A program made the position numbers and the translations under genes. The notes below the pieces were generated by a model, which ran no database searches, had not been told where the DNA came from, and was given only the letters and a program-made list of their open reading frames with translations. This document shows, piece after piece, positions 46,380 through 63,259 of a stretch of DNA of 64,000 bases. The stretch comes from Siniperca chuatsi (lineage: Eukaryota; Chordata; Actinopteri; Centrarchiformes; Sinipercidae). Location: contig NC_058042.1 of the NCBI RefSeq assembly GCF_020085105.1, positions 10,928,501 to 10,992,500 on the forward strand. The letters run 5' to 3'. Each line of letters starts with the position of its first letter. Position 1 is the first letter of the stretch.

Positions 46380-48680
46380 AATGCAACAAAAAAAACTCTT
46401 AAATCTAAAATGTTTTAGTTAACTCGAATGCACAAACAATGCTACTGCATTACCATGCAATGTAACTGTGTAATTGTGATATAAAATAATGCTGACTTAC
46501 CTGGCTATCTCAGGAATATTACAAGTCTCTGCAAGTTTATTTTCATCTTATATTTGGAGATACTAAGTTAAAGAAAACTGGATTTACAGGTTTTAATTTT
46601 CATCAGTTCTACTGACGTGGGGGTCAGTTACCACACATTTAAACCTTAATGGGTTGTTCACACACTAATGTCACATTACCCCGACACCTGACTGAGAGAC
46701 TTTTATTTTCATTTTATTTTTCATCATTGAAATGAACTGAACACATTGGCTCTAAAACATATGGTGGGACTTGGAAAATGGTCAGCAGTAATGTAGAATA
46801 ATTATGATTTGTAGTTTATTAGCTAAAACAAACAATACCACTGGAATGATCTTTCAAGCCAAGATATAATGATCCAAATAGTGTTCAGGTAAAGGGAAAG
46901 TAGTGACAGTTACATCATAGCAGCATCATCAAAGAATTATTTTGTATGGGTGAGGATATCATTCTACCTCGTCTCACCATGTCACCATCCCCCACACTCC
47001 TCTTTCCTCTCCACTACCTTTTTTGGTCTGAACGCATCTCTCCATTTGGCTCCATGTGAGACTGACTGCAGCCCTCATCAGACCATTTGCCACAGTGCTG
47101 TTTTCTGAGGGAATTGCCAGAATGTTTTACTGACTGTGCCACAGAGAGCCAAACACTATAACCACAACACTTTAAGCCTACAGTGTGTCTGCTACATGAA
47201 TGTGACTGTTAACGGTTTACTGGAGTGCATCTTTGACCTCTCAGACAGACAGCCGAATAAAGCAAACTTATTGTAATAATAAACTCCAGGGCTCATTTGG
47301 CTGTGGCTCTAACAATACTCCAGGTTGGCAGTGACTCACATGTATGGCAATGCAGCACAAAAAAAATCATAACCAAGCTGTGAGAGAATGACTCATAGTC
47401 TGTGGACGGGCACACTGACAGACCTTATTACATTATTTCCCAGCAGAATACTTTTCTGCATGGAGAGAACATTAGGAATTAACTGAAAGGAGTTTCCCAA
47501 AGCTTTCCCTGTTAAACGCAAACTAGGCCCACCATTATAGATCACCACTGCAAGTAGAGTTACAAGCCTATTAAAAACACCCTCACACTCATGGAAACAA
47601 TATTATCTTGTAATAAAGCCAGAATAGTTTGGTCTATGACTTATTACTTCATTACTCAATTGTGCCAGTAACTGAAATTTCTGATCTGTGCCGTGCTTAC
47701 GAGAACAAGCAAGCGGACAATGAAGTTACAAAAATCACAAAGGACCAAAACTCAGTCAGACCTTCTTAAACACATCTGTCCCTGCCTCACATCCACTTTG
47801 GCTGATTTTGTAATTATTTGTCAGACAAAACACAAACGGTCATCTCAGGGTTATCTGTCTCATCCTGCAGCTTTGAAGACCATTAAATAGATGATGATAG
47901 TTCCTAAGAATGACATCATCACAGTGTGTATGTGCATGCATGTGTGATTTTGTGCTTGTTTATGTGTTCGATGTCTGTCTCCATTTCTAACCTCCTATAA
48001 TTACACAGGTCATCCTCCGCTGAAGGAATCCAGCAGATCAAACAAACCACAAGCTAGTTACTTATTTAAAGATGAAAACTTAAAACATCTTCACATGTTC
48101 ACGCATTATAGAGACTTATGTGACCCGCTGTTCATCTGACTCACTGGAGACTGTGACGTAACAGGAGGTGTGAAGTGCACATACAGATGGAGGAAGTGAC
48201 ATATCAGTGATTAACCACCTTTCAATACCTATATAGAAAACAAACATCTCTCCTGATATTTATGTAGATACTGTATATCAGTTTGAACTATAGTTGAACT
48301 AAACATTGCATAAATGGATTAAAAGACCTCTAGACACAGAAGTGTTTGAATCAAGTACAGTACAATCTAAGTATAACTTCTGCTGTTGAAAATGTGACAA
48401 TGACGTTGTAAGACGTGTGAAAATGAATGTTTGTTGTGGAGATGCTTCGGTCAGTGTCTTAGAGCGAAAGAGGAAGTCTGGAGGTTTCCGAGGTCACTGA
48501 GGAGAGGTCACATTGCCTAATAATTTAGGAAATTATGTGAAAGTGTATGAAAACAGGAAGCAAAACTTTTTAAAAATCACTTTTATCATTTATAGATTTC
48601 AAGTGAAAAACAGTTGTGTGCATAAATGCAAAATAATTTTCCCGCAGCCAGATGTGGTCAGATCTGAAGATATGAATTTA
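46380..48680. other. Spacer, nothing recognised
   Basis: Ordinary AT-rich sequence with no supported exon or repeat copy. Confidence 0.5.
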
Positions 48681-48689
48681 AGGTTAGAT

Positions 48690-48840
48690 ACGGTGTTTAC
48701 ATGCCACAGTACCCTGGTTTATATCAGAGCACTCCGGATAGCATATCCAGATATCTGAAAACAGGATATGATGTTTACATGCACAACACATAACCAGGAT
48801 ACTTCCAAAACCCGATCAGAACCAGGATACCAGTGACATT
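48690..48840. repeat. Probable dispersed repeat fragment
   Basis: Inverted and direct word pairs (GGTGTTTACATGCCACA, GATGTTTACATGCACAAC, AACCAGGATAC twice) suggest a repeat of the teleost type that carries TTTACATGC ends. Weakly supported. Confidence 0.4.
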
Positions 48841-49889
48841 ATAAATCAAGCATATTGCTCTTTGTAACATCCAGATGAAGGATGAACTGAGCAATGCAAC
48901 CCTTTCTGCAAACTTGTATAATACAAGTTTGTCTCCATATGCATACATGCCTCATACTCAAGACAGAGTTGTGTCAACAGCAACAAGGGCATATCCGCAT
49001 GTATATTTTTAATGAATTTGAATTTGAAGAGCATTAGTGACATCATGGAAAAATCAGGAGCTTGTAAATAACTCTGATTCTTTGATTCTCAAACAACACA
49101 TTCTGACATCACATATGAGTCTCTTTCAGAACATCTGGTTGGTGTTTCATCCACAGCAGTAGGAATGTGTCTAATCGATGTGATTTCAGAGTTGTTTAGC
49201 TTCTTCTAACTCGTTTTCTCTTTTTCAGTTGAGAATTTTCCCCTCATTGCTCTATCGAATTGTATAGACATCTTTTGTCATCATCAAAATTACTAGCCAG
49301 TGACTCAGACTCCACAACATCACTATTTGGCAGAAATTTTAGGCTAATAAAACCTCCTGTACTGACATTTTAGATTCACTTGGTGCTCTTTTCCAATTAT
49401 CTGCTTTACAGGAAAGAAGTGGCGACAAACCAGAATGGCTGTTTGATTCAACTTCCCACCAATATTTTTCCAAAACATTTAGGGCCTCCCCAAAGTTAAC
49501 TTAAATTGTGAATAATTCCAGCTTAATTATGGAATAATATACAGTACTTCATCCATGTAATACAGAATTAAAAAAAAAAAAATTGCCCTTCTTTCCATTC
49601 CCCACGTACAATCCACTATTCATATCTCATTACTACCATTCAGAGAGGACAAATGTCTTATGCAACCATAAATCAAAGGAGTAAATATATTATGAAATGG
49701 AGAGCTGCTTACTGTCTAGTGTGTGTGTGTGTGCAGGAGTATGTTAGAGCTCATTATTGACTTAAATAACAGTGACCCAGACGGTGAGTCCCTGAAGACT
49801 AAACCAATGAAAACAGTACCTCTCTTTTGTGGTTCTGTTCAACACAACCCTCTTCCCTATGCAAACGCAGCCTGTCTGACTGCACGTCA

Positions 49890-49892
<3 letters not shown>

Positions 49893-49920
<28 letters not shown>

Positions 49921-49921
49921 C
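49893..49921. repeat. (AC)n microsatellite
   Basis: About 14 AC units. The flanks (48850-49890 and 49925-53470) show no supported gene. Confidence 0.9.
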
Positions 49922-52900
49922 CATTCGCTTCATCTCCGCAGGCCCTCTGCTATGGCGGAAACTCGGCGGACATTGACATCATCATTCCAAGACCACTGAG
50001 TAACATTACAGAGAGGAGTTGAAATGTAGTCCTGGGCAACAAGTAACATCACAACACCACGCCACGGTGTTACTGTCATTACTGTACCACAACCACGGAA
50101 GTGAAGGCTCTGGGGTGCCACGATCGTTGAAACCCACACAAGGACACACACACACACGAAGCACAGAGGAGCAAAAACATCTGTGAGTGAGCTAATTTAT
50201 TCTCTAAAATCTTATCTGCTTTTCAAAAAATCTTGCTTCATAAAATCATAAAGGAGTGAATCATCATTGATGCTTAAATGACATGTTCTGGACAACCCCT
50301 GGATGGCCTTCGTGTACGCGTTTGCTATCATATGCTTCCCTTCCACCATTTGTCTGTCCAACATATCTCAAAAGCCACCTTTAAACAGTGAGCCATTCCC
50401 TGATATGTTTATATGTGCTTTGGAAGATAAGAGGTTCCGGTAAATTCTTGTGCCTATTTGCTCTTGTCTTGCATATGGCTTCATTGCATAACACAGAAAA
50501 AGAGGGCAAACATGGGGAGAAAGGACTTCACATAATTATAAGAAATGGTAGGTTGGTAGACTCCCTGTGTGGCTGTAGCTTTGAATTTTGGCCACTGGCC
50601 TTCCCTGCAGAACCCAAGCTCCTTTGCACATGCCTTAAAACAAATGGAGTCTTAGTCAGTGTTTCCTTTTCCCAGTCTGACACAGCCTAGAGGACATTCA
50701 CAAATTCACACTGCTACATTAAACTAACATCTGTAGCGCACAATTCAGTTCAGATCACTTCAAATTACTTCATTAATCTTTCAAGGTAAGGGAGTTTGCC
50801 AACAACAGCATACAAATAATGAAGAAAATGAGGGATCTAAAAAGATTTTTAAAAATGATAGCAGCATAAAAATAATAAATAATTGAGTTCACAAAAGATG
50901 CAAAGAGGCACATTCAGTGTTCACATGTTTAATGGCTTCTGGAATCTAAATCTCTCTTTCTTTGCTTTTACATACCAGTCCTCCTGAGCGCATCAGTACC
51001 AAAGTCTCGAGGAGAACCTGCATTAGAATTGGCTTTTTCAGAATCCACTTTGAATCTCATTGTGCAAGAAAACATTTGGTTTTCCAAAAAATTTAGAGCT
51101 GAAACGGCAACTTGCACTTGGTTTCCTGTCTGGCTGACTATAAAGTGTAAACCAGAAAACCATTAAAAAGGCTGAAATACTTTCAATAAAAATATATAAT
51201 GTCAGCATAACTGTCAAGCCTAAAGGAGAGTTGCAAAGACTCTCTCACCATGGCATCTGTATTCTCACTAAACCTTATCCATCAACAAATGCACATTTGT
51301 TGCATTTGTGTTCAAACAACTTTTAAGGCTGCTTCATTGAGTTTCATTAATGTAGCTATGACAAGTACATTCCTAACCCCAACTAACCCAAACCTTAAAG
51401 ATACAACTGTGATTCTATTGTAAACTATCAGTCCAAAATTGATTGGCAGGTCTTTCAATACATGGACTCGCAGCAGACAACAACAAAATATGTTACTAAC
51501 TTGCCAGTTCATTCTTGACCTTGGAAACACCAGCTGACAATCTCAGCTCAAGGTGTGAAGACCATGAAGACTGTGTAATAAGGTTAAAAGCTCCAGATCA
51601 AGTGAGTAAGTGGACCTTGAGGTGAGATTGTTTTGTCAACTAACTTATTAATGTTTTCTGATGGTGTTTCCATTTTCATTTTCAATCTAGAACTCTTCAG
51701 TTGTGTGTCAACATACCTCAAATGTATATGGCTAAAAAAGTACGGACTGGGTCTTTAATCTATTTCCAATGAAGAATCTCACACTGAATGAAACTGCAGA
51801 GAAACCAAACTGAGGACACCAATTGTATCGGTTATTGAGCATGCTGGCCCCAATTTACTGGTTGAAGTCCAAACTTTGTCCCGAAATGTGGCATAGTTCA
51901 GATGCGCACACAGACAATTAAACAGAACAAATATGCACTATGGCACTGTGTTTGTCTTTTGTGTACTCTGACAGAAGACTCTCCTCTGCAGGACAGAAGC
52001 ATTGCCAGCTTTGAGTCCAGAGAACAGAATACATGAATCATTTCCATGCTAATGGATGGGTGTCAGAGCAGATCACTCTGTCTGCCAACACACTCTCTCT
52101 CTCTGCACTGTGACTTTTAAACCCTCTGGTCAGGGAAATGGTCTATTGTTACTGTACAATGCTTTACTAAATACGGACCAGAGGCTCCGGTAACTTGTTT
52201 GTGTAGAGGAAGAAGAATGATGGAGAACCTTTCAACCACTGGGAGTGTTTACCTAGATGTAAACTTTTCAAATTATTGTATAATTTCTGAGTGATGTGAT
52301 TTTAACCTTTTCATACCACCACACCCTCTATTTCCTTCTCATTTTATTCCTCATTTGCTGTCTAACTTGCCCTATAAAATATTCTGCCTGATAACAGAGC
52401 TCCAGTAAATACACTTGCTTTCATTCACCCCTTTTAAGGAGCAAAATACAGTCATACCACAAGTATTCCAGAAGCGAAATGCGGTTGAACAGGCATGCTA
52501 GAGGCAGCATGACTACTTTGCCATCTCTGCCATTCATTTATGCTTTCATTTGGGTTTTGTTGTGTGTGGCTGGCTAGCTCTGCAGACGATTACCGATTGT
52601 TCAAACTATGATCTAAGTCTTCTGGCTGGTTCTGAGTTTGATTCAGAGCTAGATACAAATACAGTCCACATTCCACATGTCCCAGAAGTCACGCCCCCTG
52701 TTACAGTAGAGGGCACCATTTTTCACATGTTGTATACATTAGTATTTGCCAGAAAACTCTGCAGGTATGAACCACCCTCCAGCCCCGAGCTGAACTAAGC
52801 ATAGAGCATAGATCTGTTCATTTCTTGGCTGAACAGATGTGTTGAGAGAGTGAAGATGTTTGCAGATTAAGGGCACTCTGACTGATGGGGCAATGCACAC

Positions 52901-53479
52901 AAGAAGGGAGTTAGACTCTACGCTGATATAACACAGCTGTCTGGCAGATAGCATTACACTAAAATGCCCAAACAGTCCACATTAACTTTGCTTGGTCACA
53001 TTTAATGGGCAGTGAGGAAAGGTGAAATAAAGTTGGGATGAAGAAAGTGCTCCATGGAGATGGTGTGAAAGCAGTTCTGGGTTGATGGGTGAGTGTTTAT
53101 TACCCCAAGGAGATGCTTCTCCAGATGTGCAGAGTACACCATTAACACATGCAAAAATTCACATACATGTGCATCAATGAACAAACCAAAATACTCTCAC
53201 TTTCTCACATATGCAGTCCAGTACACACACTCCCTCCACCCAAATTAGTGTGCAGAAAAAAGAGAGAAGGTCACAAAACAATCATAACGATCATATCACA
53301 TGATATTTTTTACCAGATAGATTCCCAATTGTCATGGAAATGTAGATGTTCAAGTTTCCATGTTTTTTCTGAGCATTTTAAGTACCTCTCATCCATGTTG
53401 GTTTCACAAGACAAAGAGTCTACAGACATGCTAGCTGCTCTGTTAGGCACACCAAAGTAGTTCAAATTGATCCTGAGTG

Positions 53480-53710
53480 GAGCATGGATGTGTGTACCAA
53501 ATTAGTTGTTGAGACACTTCACTCAAAACCACAACCTCTTGGTGGTGCTAGAAGAAAAGTCAGGGGATCACCAAAGTCAACATCTGGGGACCATGAACAT
53601 CTGTACAAAATGTCATGCAGTCAATCCAATAGTTGTCAAGATATTTCAGTCCGGACCAAAGTGGTGGACCAACTGACCAGCATCCCAAGAGCTACGTCGC
53701 TAGCATGGCT
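53480..53710 (-). repeat. Second, inverted copy of the 12595-12800 repeat family
   Basis: Read on the minus strand it gives AGCCATGCTAGCGACGTAGC, TTTGGTCCGGACTGAAATAT, ATTGGATTGACTGCATGACA, CATGGTCCCCAGATGTTGA and TAGCACCACCAAGAGGTTGT, matching the family copy between atic and fn1. A 154-codon open frame on the plus strand (53484-53948) overlaps it and is taken as chance. Confidence 0.7.
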
Positions 53711-53949
53711 AAAAACACTGCTGGTGAGATCATGCAATATGATCAAAAGCTCCAGAACAGCTAATAAATGCACATTGATTATATTTACAGGCTTATTTTG
53801 TCAGCAGCTGTTTCCAAGGTCAACTCTGAAACTCAGAGAGAAGGTTCTCAAACTGATGATTTTGGATTTGAAAGCACACTGTGCTTCATTACACTTTGAC
53901 TCAACAAAAAAGAATTTTCAGCTCTTCACAAAAACAAAATTTGGCTAAT

Positions 53950-56900
53950 TTGCATTCATCATGCTGTGATCGTTCACGTTTTATAACACTCTTAACTGTT
54001 CATCTGTGAGAGAACACACTTAAAAAGCCTTAACTCTGTCATCCTCTGGCTCCCGTAGGCTGAGGCGGGGCAGAGTGTTGTATACTTGGCCGTGGCCTCA
54101 TGGGAGTAATCTGTCCTCTTACACCACACCAAACAGCACCAGCGTTTATTAAAGCCCCTGTCTTGTTTACAGCCTCCCCCTTTAACTCATCTGTTTTGAA
54201 GTGGTTTGCCACGAGAGGAAAGCAGGGAGCAAAACACCCATTTGAAAATGAGTGCTATGAGGGAGCATGAGATAAGTTGGGTCTCATTTGGGGCCTCCAT
54301 GCAATGAGTTGGACAAAAGTCTGGTAGATTTATACAGGTGGAGGAAAGATGTCTGACCATGACTTAAGCATTAGTGAGTCAAACCTCAAAGGATCAGCTG
54401 GCTATATATACACTCACAACCATAGCGTGTCAGAGCTCATCTAAACAGAAGAAAGCATAGTTGAGGCTTATCTTATCCTGCTTTCAGAAAAAGACTGAGC
54501 CCAAAAAAGCTAGATCAGACTTGTGTGCTACACTGTTTTCTGAGGGGAAGTCTCTTATCACGGTCCCAGAAAGATAACATTGGGTTGTTGTTGCCGTCTC
54601 ATATGACTCCTATGCAGGACGCACGCCTGTTTCATTTGTGGCTGTAATCTCAGTGAGACATCCCCTGACATTTCCAACAGGATAGGCCATGTCTGAAGAT
54701 GTCTCCATGATTTCAGCTGGCTGGAATGAAAATACTATATGAAGATTCAGCACTTTAAATACACAAGGGAGGTGACACATGAGTGCACAAACTCATGTGT
54801 ACATACAGACAAGCTTTATACGACTTGGCCTTTCAGAGCTTCCTAGTTATAGGAGGTAATCTCTGTTGCTGTATATGCAATTGCTGAAAATTACTATTTG
54901 CATGTGTTATTTTTAAATTGCCTTTTCATCTACCTTCACTGCAAGGACATCAGTTCTAACTTATACAGTAAGCCTAAAAACTATAGCTTCCATTAGCTTC
55001 ACATACATTTTGGTATCACAAACTTTTCTATTAGCTGCACGATTTAAAAAAAGTTTCCTTTATTGGCTTCACACAATGATGGAAAGTAACAAGTGTGGTT
55101 ACTTATTGCCCCCACTCTATTTAAAAAATGTGTTTTGCTTATTGTTACTTGACTTGGATGTTTGAGCTTCACTGTGCAGAATGATGTATGTGCAGAGTTT
55201 GACACCAGAAGGCTGTTTTTTTTCACATTCATCTGCTGAAGAATGAAAGTTTCTCTGTGCTCACCTTAAATCTCAGTTTAAGGCGCATATATACAATCAT
55301 GGTTTTGTGACATCACTACAAGTTTTGAAGCCAATTGTGGTCTAATATGCAACTACACTACTTTCCAGAGGGAGAAAGTGCTTTTTACTCCACTAGATTT
55401 AACTCATAGCTATAGTCACTAGTGACTTTGCGTATTAAGATTTTACATTAAAAAATATGATCAGTTAATAAAATATGAATTGTTATAGATTAAACCATAC
55501 AACAGAATTTAGTCAAAATTAGTTCCACTTCAACCAGCTGCAACATTAAAATGCAATTAAAATACACATTAATGCATCAGTAATAACAATCCAATAATGT
55601 ACATACTAATAATAATAATACTGTCCATTCTGCATAATGAATATTTGTACTTTGATGTTTAAGTACATTTCTTGATTAATACATTTGTGCTTTCAAGTAA
55701 AATTCTGAATGCAGGACATGTACTTGTAATTGAGTACTTTTACATTGTTATTGATACTTCAAAATACATGCAAAGCTAAAGTTTTTGGGCTTGATCATAT
55801 AGAGAGGCATTATCAGTCATTAAGATGAGCCTTACAATGATTTTACATTTACTTTTTACATTTTAATGTTTTCAAAAAGATGCTTTTGAAAGCATCTGAA
55901 TAGTCCTGTAAAATCATTCCTAAGAAAACTGTTTTGATTGATGTTAAAATCAGCACTTTAAATACACAGCAATGTTGTAGCCAGCTATAGCACACATCTA
56001 ATATATCTTGGAATTTCATCTTTTAAAAATTATTTCTCAACTTTCAGGTTATAAATTTACCTTATGGACTATGGTGGGGCCCACTTTGTCATTCCCAAAT
56101 GGCCTTAGGAAAGGTGTTTCATTTCACAGTCCTGAATTTTCACATTTTTCAGTGAGCACAAAGAGAAAACCAATTTCCTCCTGTGTGGGTTGCAAAGATT
56201 TCAGTCAGGAATAAAAATGATGTAACTTGAAGACCCTTTAATGGCAGGGGGCCACATCTGTCATAACACTGTCTAGATAGTATATACTGAACAGGGTGGA
56301 GAAAGACCATATGCTCCATGTTCTCTGAAGTTACTGCAACACAAGCTGCTCTGCTCTGGCTGAGATCCTGTGAGCCCATTATGGAGACTTTTTTCCTTCA
56401 AACTGTAATAAACTAAGAGTGATATTGGCTATTAGGCCCAGCTCCCATGATGAGAACATGATTCCTCTCATAAGAAAACACTCAGTTGAATAAGCTATTG
56501 TTGATAATCTGCAAATGCTCCATTTGGATGCGGGTATCAGATGAGGTATACTTCTCAATCAAGGTGTGTTCATCCAGGTGATTTGTAAACTATGCTGTTT
56601 GTGCAGCATCTTCTGTTCAGACCAAACCCCAGATGTGAGGTATACTGTATTATACTGTGTGGCAGTTTAATGTCTTTATCATCGCACTTGTTCTTCCTTT
56701 CTGAAAGCAAAAGATTACAAAAGCTGCACTTCAGTGGAAATATTTAGGAATAAATTCCTCTTTTATGACCTCACAGCTGATTACTCACTTCTGAATTTGA
56801 TGTCTGTCTACTGTGTATTGCAGGCGCAAAGTTATTCATAACTACACCAAAAGAAAGTGCTGATCAGCCTTTTTTCTTTTTCTTTCTCCAAACGGGGCAA

Positions 56901-57470
56901 AAAGTTGTCACTCATCACCCTTGACCTTTTAACTGACTTTGTGGCAACGTCTGTGACAAACAAAGGGGAAGGAATCCTCATTTTGATATTGAGACACAGC
57001 CGGTGGAAGAAGCAGCATATAGTGCGTCAACAAAGCATGGTCTGAATGCAAAGTGGAGCATGACGAGTTTACAGTGGAAACAGTAAAGGGGATTTTAAGT
57101 TTGTTGTTTTTTATTTTGGCAAAGAGTTATCAGTGTTGTTTGCCCCTGCAGCATGCCTTGCCAACTGTTCAAAATCCACAAAACTGTAAAATAATCCCAA
57201 AAAGTCAGTTTAACTATGATGCTTTAACTCTGGAACGATAACTGGGCTGAAATGTATAAAATCTTCAAGTGACATCACCTTCAACTGAAACGACCAAGCC
57301 TTTTGAAGAATGAAAGTTACTATGATTTGATGTACTCCATCTTGATCACAACTTCTAGTTTTTGTCCATGGAATTTGCATCTCTTGCACCATCCAGTGGT
57401 TAGGATGGGAATTACATCAATATAACAAGTGGCTCCACTAATGCAGCACTGTATTCCACCTTTGAATATA
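53950..57470. other. Spacer, nothing recognised
   Basis: AT-rich, with no supported exon, RNA gene or named repeat. Confidence 0.5.
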
Positions 57471-57479
57471 TTTCCCTAC

Positions 57480-58040
57480 ATTATTAGGGGTCCAAGTGCT
57501 GAGAACCACAAATGCAAGGCATGTTGGTAAAAGGGGTACTGCAGCCTACACCGTAAGAGTTATGCAAGTGAAATTCACAGGGGAGGTATAGACTGGTGCC
57601 CACACCTCAGACACCAAAAATAAAACACGTCCACCAGCAGATGGCACTATAATCAAGGTAAACGCGTTTTGGCCAGTAACTTGTACATAGGTTGCACATT
57701 TGAAAACCTTAGCTGCACGCGTTCCTTGAATAGGCCACGCCCATTTTCATCTATAATTTTTTTTCCTGCAAAACTGCGGAATATGCAAAACCTACTTTTC
57801 CTAACTCCTATCTATAAGTCTGTCACTCCATATTTTTCTTTAAATATGAAAACATTAATTAATATCTATATCTCCACATCTAGTGTCTTCTTTCCATCGT
57901 CTTTCCGATTAACATGAAACTCGGCTCAATAGTTTCTTATGCACCACTGAGGCTGTATGCAAACTTACATTGTCTCCGTGGGCCGTGCGTTGCGACTTGC
58001 AACAGAGGCTTGGAGCCCGTTAATAATATGCCTGCAGGTC
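57480..58040 (+). repeat. Teleost dispersed repeat downstream of psmd14
   Basis: Starts TTATTAGGGGTCCAAGTGCT and ends with GAGGCTTGGAGCCCGTTAAT and GCCTGCAGGTCTAGT, wording I know from a common teleost interspersed repeat that begins 'attaggggtccaagc'. It lies just past the psmd14 poly(A) site. Confidence 0.65.
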
Positions 58041-58390
58041 TAGTATTTTGATTGTGAAGAACTATTAAGTAAAAGCAACAAAATAAGGTAGTTTTCCCTT
58101 GTTAAGAATTGTGAAAGTCCAGATAAATACAAAAACACTAGATAAAATTGTGTAAAAAAAAAAACAAAAAAAACACGATATCTGTTAATGATGCATTTGC
58201 CTAAAATATTGACAAAGGAAGAAAAACAATCACACATAAAATGTAGAAATACAATACTTTGATTCAAACAGACACAAAGTTATGTTCACTGCCAGAATTA
58301 TGTAGCTTGCTGCTTGAATAGTAAAATAAGGTAACCCCATGCTGTTCAACTCATACTAGACACAACCATTGTCTTCATTTGATACATACA

Positions 58391-58396
58391 TTTATT
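58391..58396 (-). terminator. psmd14: psmd14 poly(A) signal AATAAA (minus strand)
   Basis: TTTATT on the plus strand, about 54 bases past the psmd14 stop codon. This implies a very short 3' UTR with cleavage near 58370-58380. Confidence 0.7.
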
Positions 58397-58449
58397 TTAT
58401 ATAAAAGAAAACAAGGGTTGCAATATTAACAGTTATACACACAGGGCCG

Positions 58450-61995
<3,546 letters not shown>

Positions 61996-63250
61996 ATCAG
62001 GATCTGTTAAACAGACACAATAAAGTCATTAGCTTGCCTTCAAACTATACAGCTGACCAGTAACTTGTATAATTATCAGACAGATATAAATACATTTTAA
62101 AGTATTTCAGGCAAATTCAGTACAAAGATTTCAAAATACATATGACTCAAGTAGTGGGTTTCAATTTTTTTCTTTTTAAAATGGAACTCCAGGGAGACTT
62201 TAATTTGTTGAGAAGCCAACTGAAACCCGTACACATATACATACTTCTTCCAGACTATTTAGCTCAATAAATGTTAAATGCATCAATCACTTTCCTTTAT
62301 GATACAACAATTAATTGAGTATGTAGCGTATAGAATCTTAGGATTGTGTTCTTGTACACGTTGCAGGGGATTTGTATGGATATGCGTTAGGATTTGCTTT
62401 GATTTCTCTCTGCAGGTAAACTTGACAGGTGTGTTGCCCTAAAGCAGGCTATTTTCCCCAACTAGTAAGGGAAGCATATACACTGGTAAATATTATAAGT
62501 GACCCAGTAACAGTTAACCGATTAACATAAGGCTTTGGGTTTAATTGCTAAATTAGCGTTATGTCAACTTTTACATTTTCTGCTGAAGAAGCCGACTGAC
62601 CTAAATTTGTGCTGAAACTATGACCTAAACTAGTAGATTGAGAATTATGTTAATTTCGTATATTTTAAGGCCTACGACTGTTGTATTCCATTTAGAGTGT
62701 ATTTGAGGATCCGAGGATATCCTGAATAAAACTAAAGTTAGCAACAACATCGTTAGTTAGCTTCGGTTAGCTAATTTACCCATAGTCACGTCAACACAGC
62801 ATAAAGAGCCGGATAACCACGCATTGATCTTTGATTCAAATTATCATGTATTGTGTTTTAGCTATAACAAAGAGAGGAAAAATTTGCATTAAGTGGCATT
62901 AAATCGCTAGGTTCATGCTAACTAGCAATTAACGTTACTAAAAGCGTTAGCGTGCTGTTAGCTTACTCATGCTTAGCCTCTGTCATCTCGCACGAGAAAC
63001 GCAGCAACAAATTATTAACACTGATTCCATCTCAGCGTATTTTATGAAAGCTACTGACTGTGTTAAAGCTGTAAGTCTACTTACCTGTTGTCAAATATTT
63101 CGGATGTTCAGATAAGTATGTGTTTCTGTGTATAGTCGAATCAAACCAACAGGCTACAATGAATCAGCCAGAATTGTCTTTTTTTTTTGATAAACTACTT
63201 CCGTCGCACTGATGACGTCTTTCGTTGTAGCCGGACTGGCCATTTCTAAA
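61996..63250 (-). promoter_or_regulatory. psmd14: psmd14 non-coding exon 1, intron 1 and promoter
   Basis: Exon 2 begins at 62003. A donor (CAG then GTAAGT on the minus strand) at 63084-63085 marks the end of a non-coding first exon that extends to roughly 63190. Upstream lie an ETS-type CGGAAGT on the minus strand (about 63197-63203) and a CRE-like AGACGTCA (about 63213-63220). No TATA box. ETS and CRE sites are usual for housekeeping genes. Intron 1 (62004-63084) holds nothing recognised. Confidence 0.6.
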
Positions 63251-63259
63251 CCGAGACAC

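Noticed and set aside
49925..50035. Possible exon after the AC microsatellite (pyrimidine tract, CAG, then an open frame)
   Set aside because: The acceptor looks fair but no proper donor follows, and the short peptide is not recognised; weaker than the 44747 candidate.
53484..53948. Plus-strand open frame of 154 codons in the spacer
   Set aside because: Half of it lies in a dispersed repeat read backwards, and the rest has no protein features.
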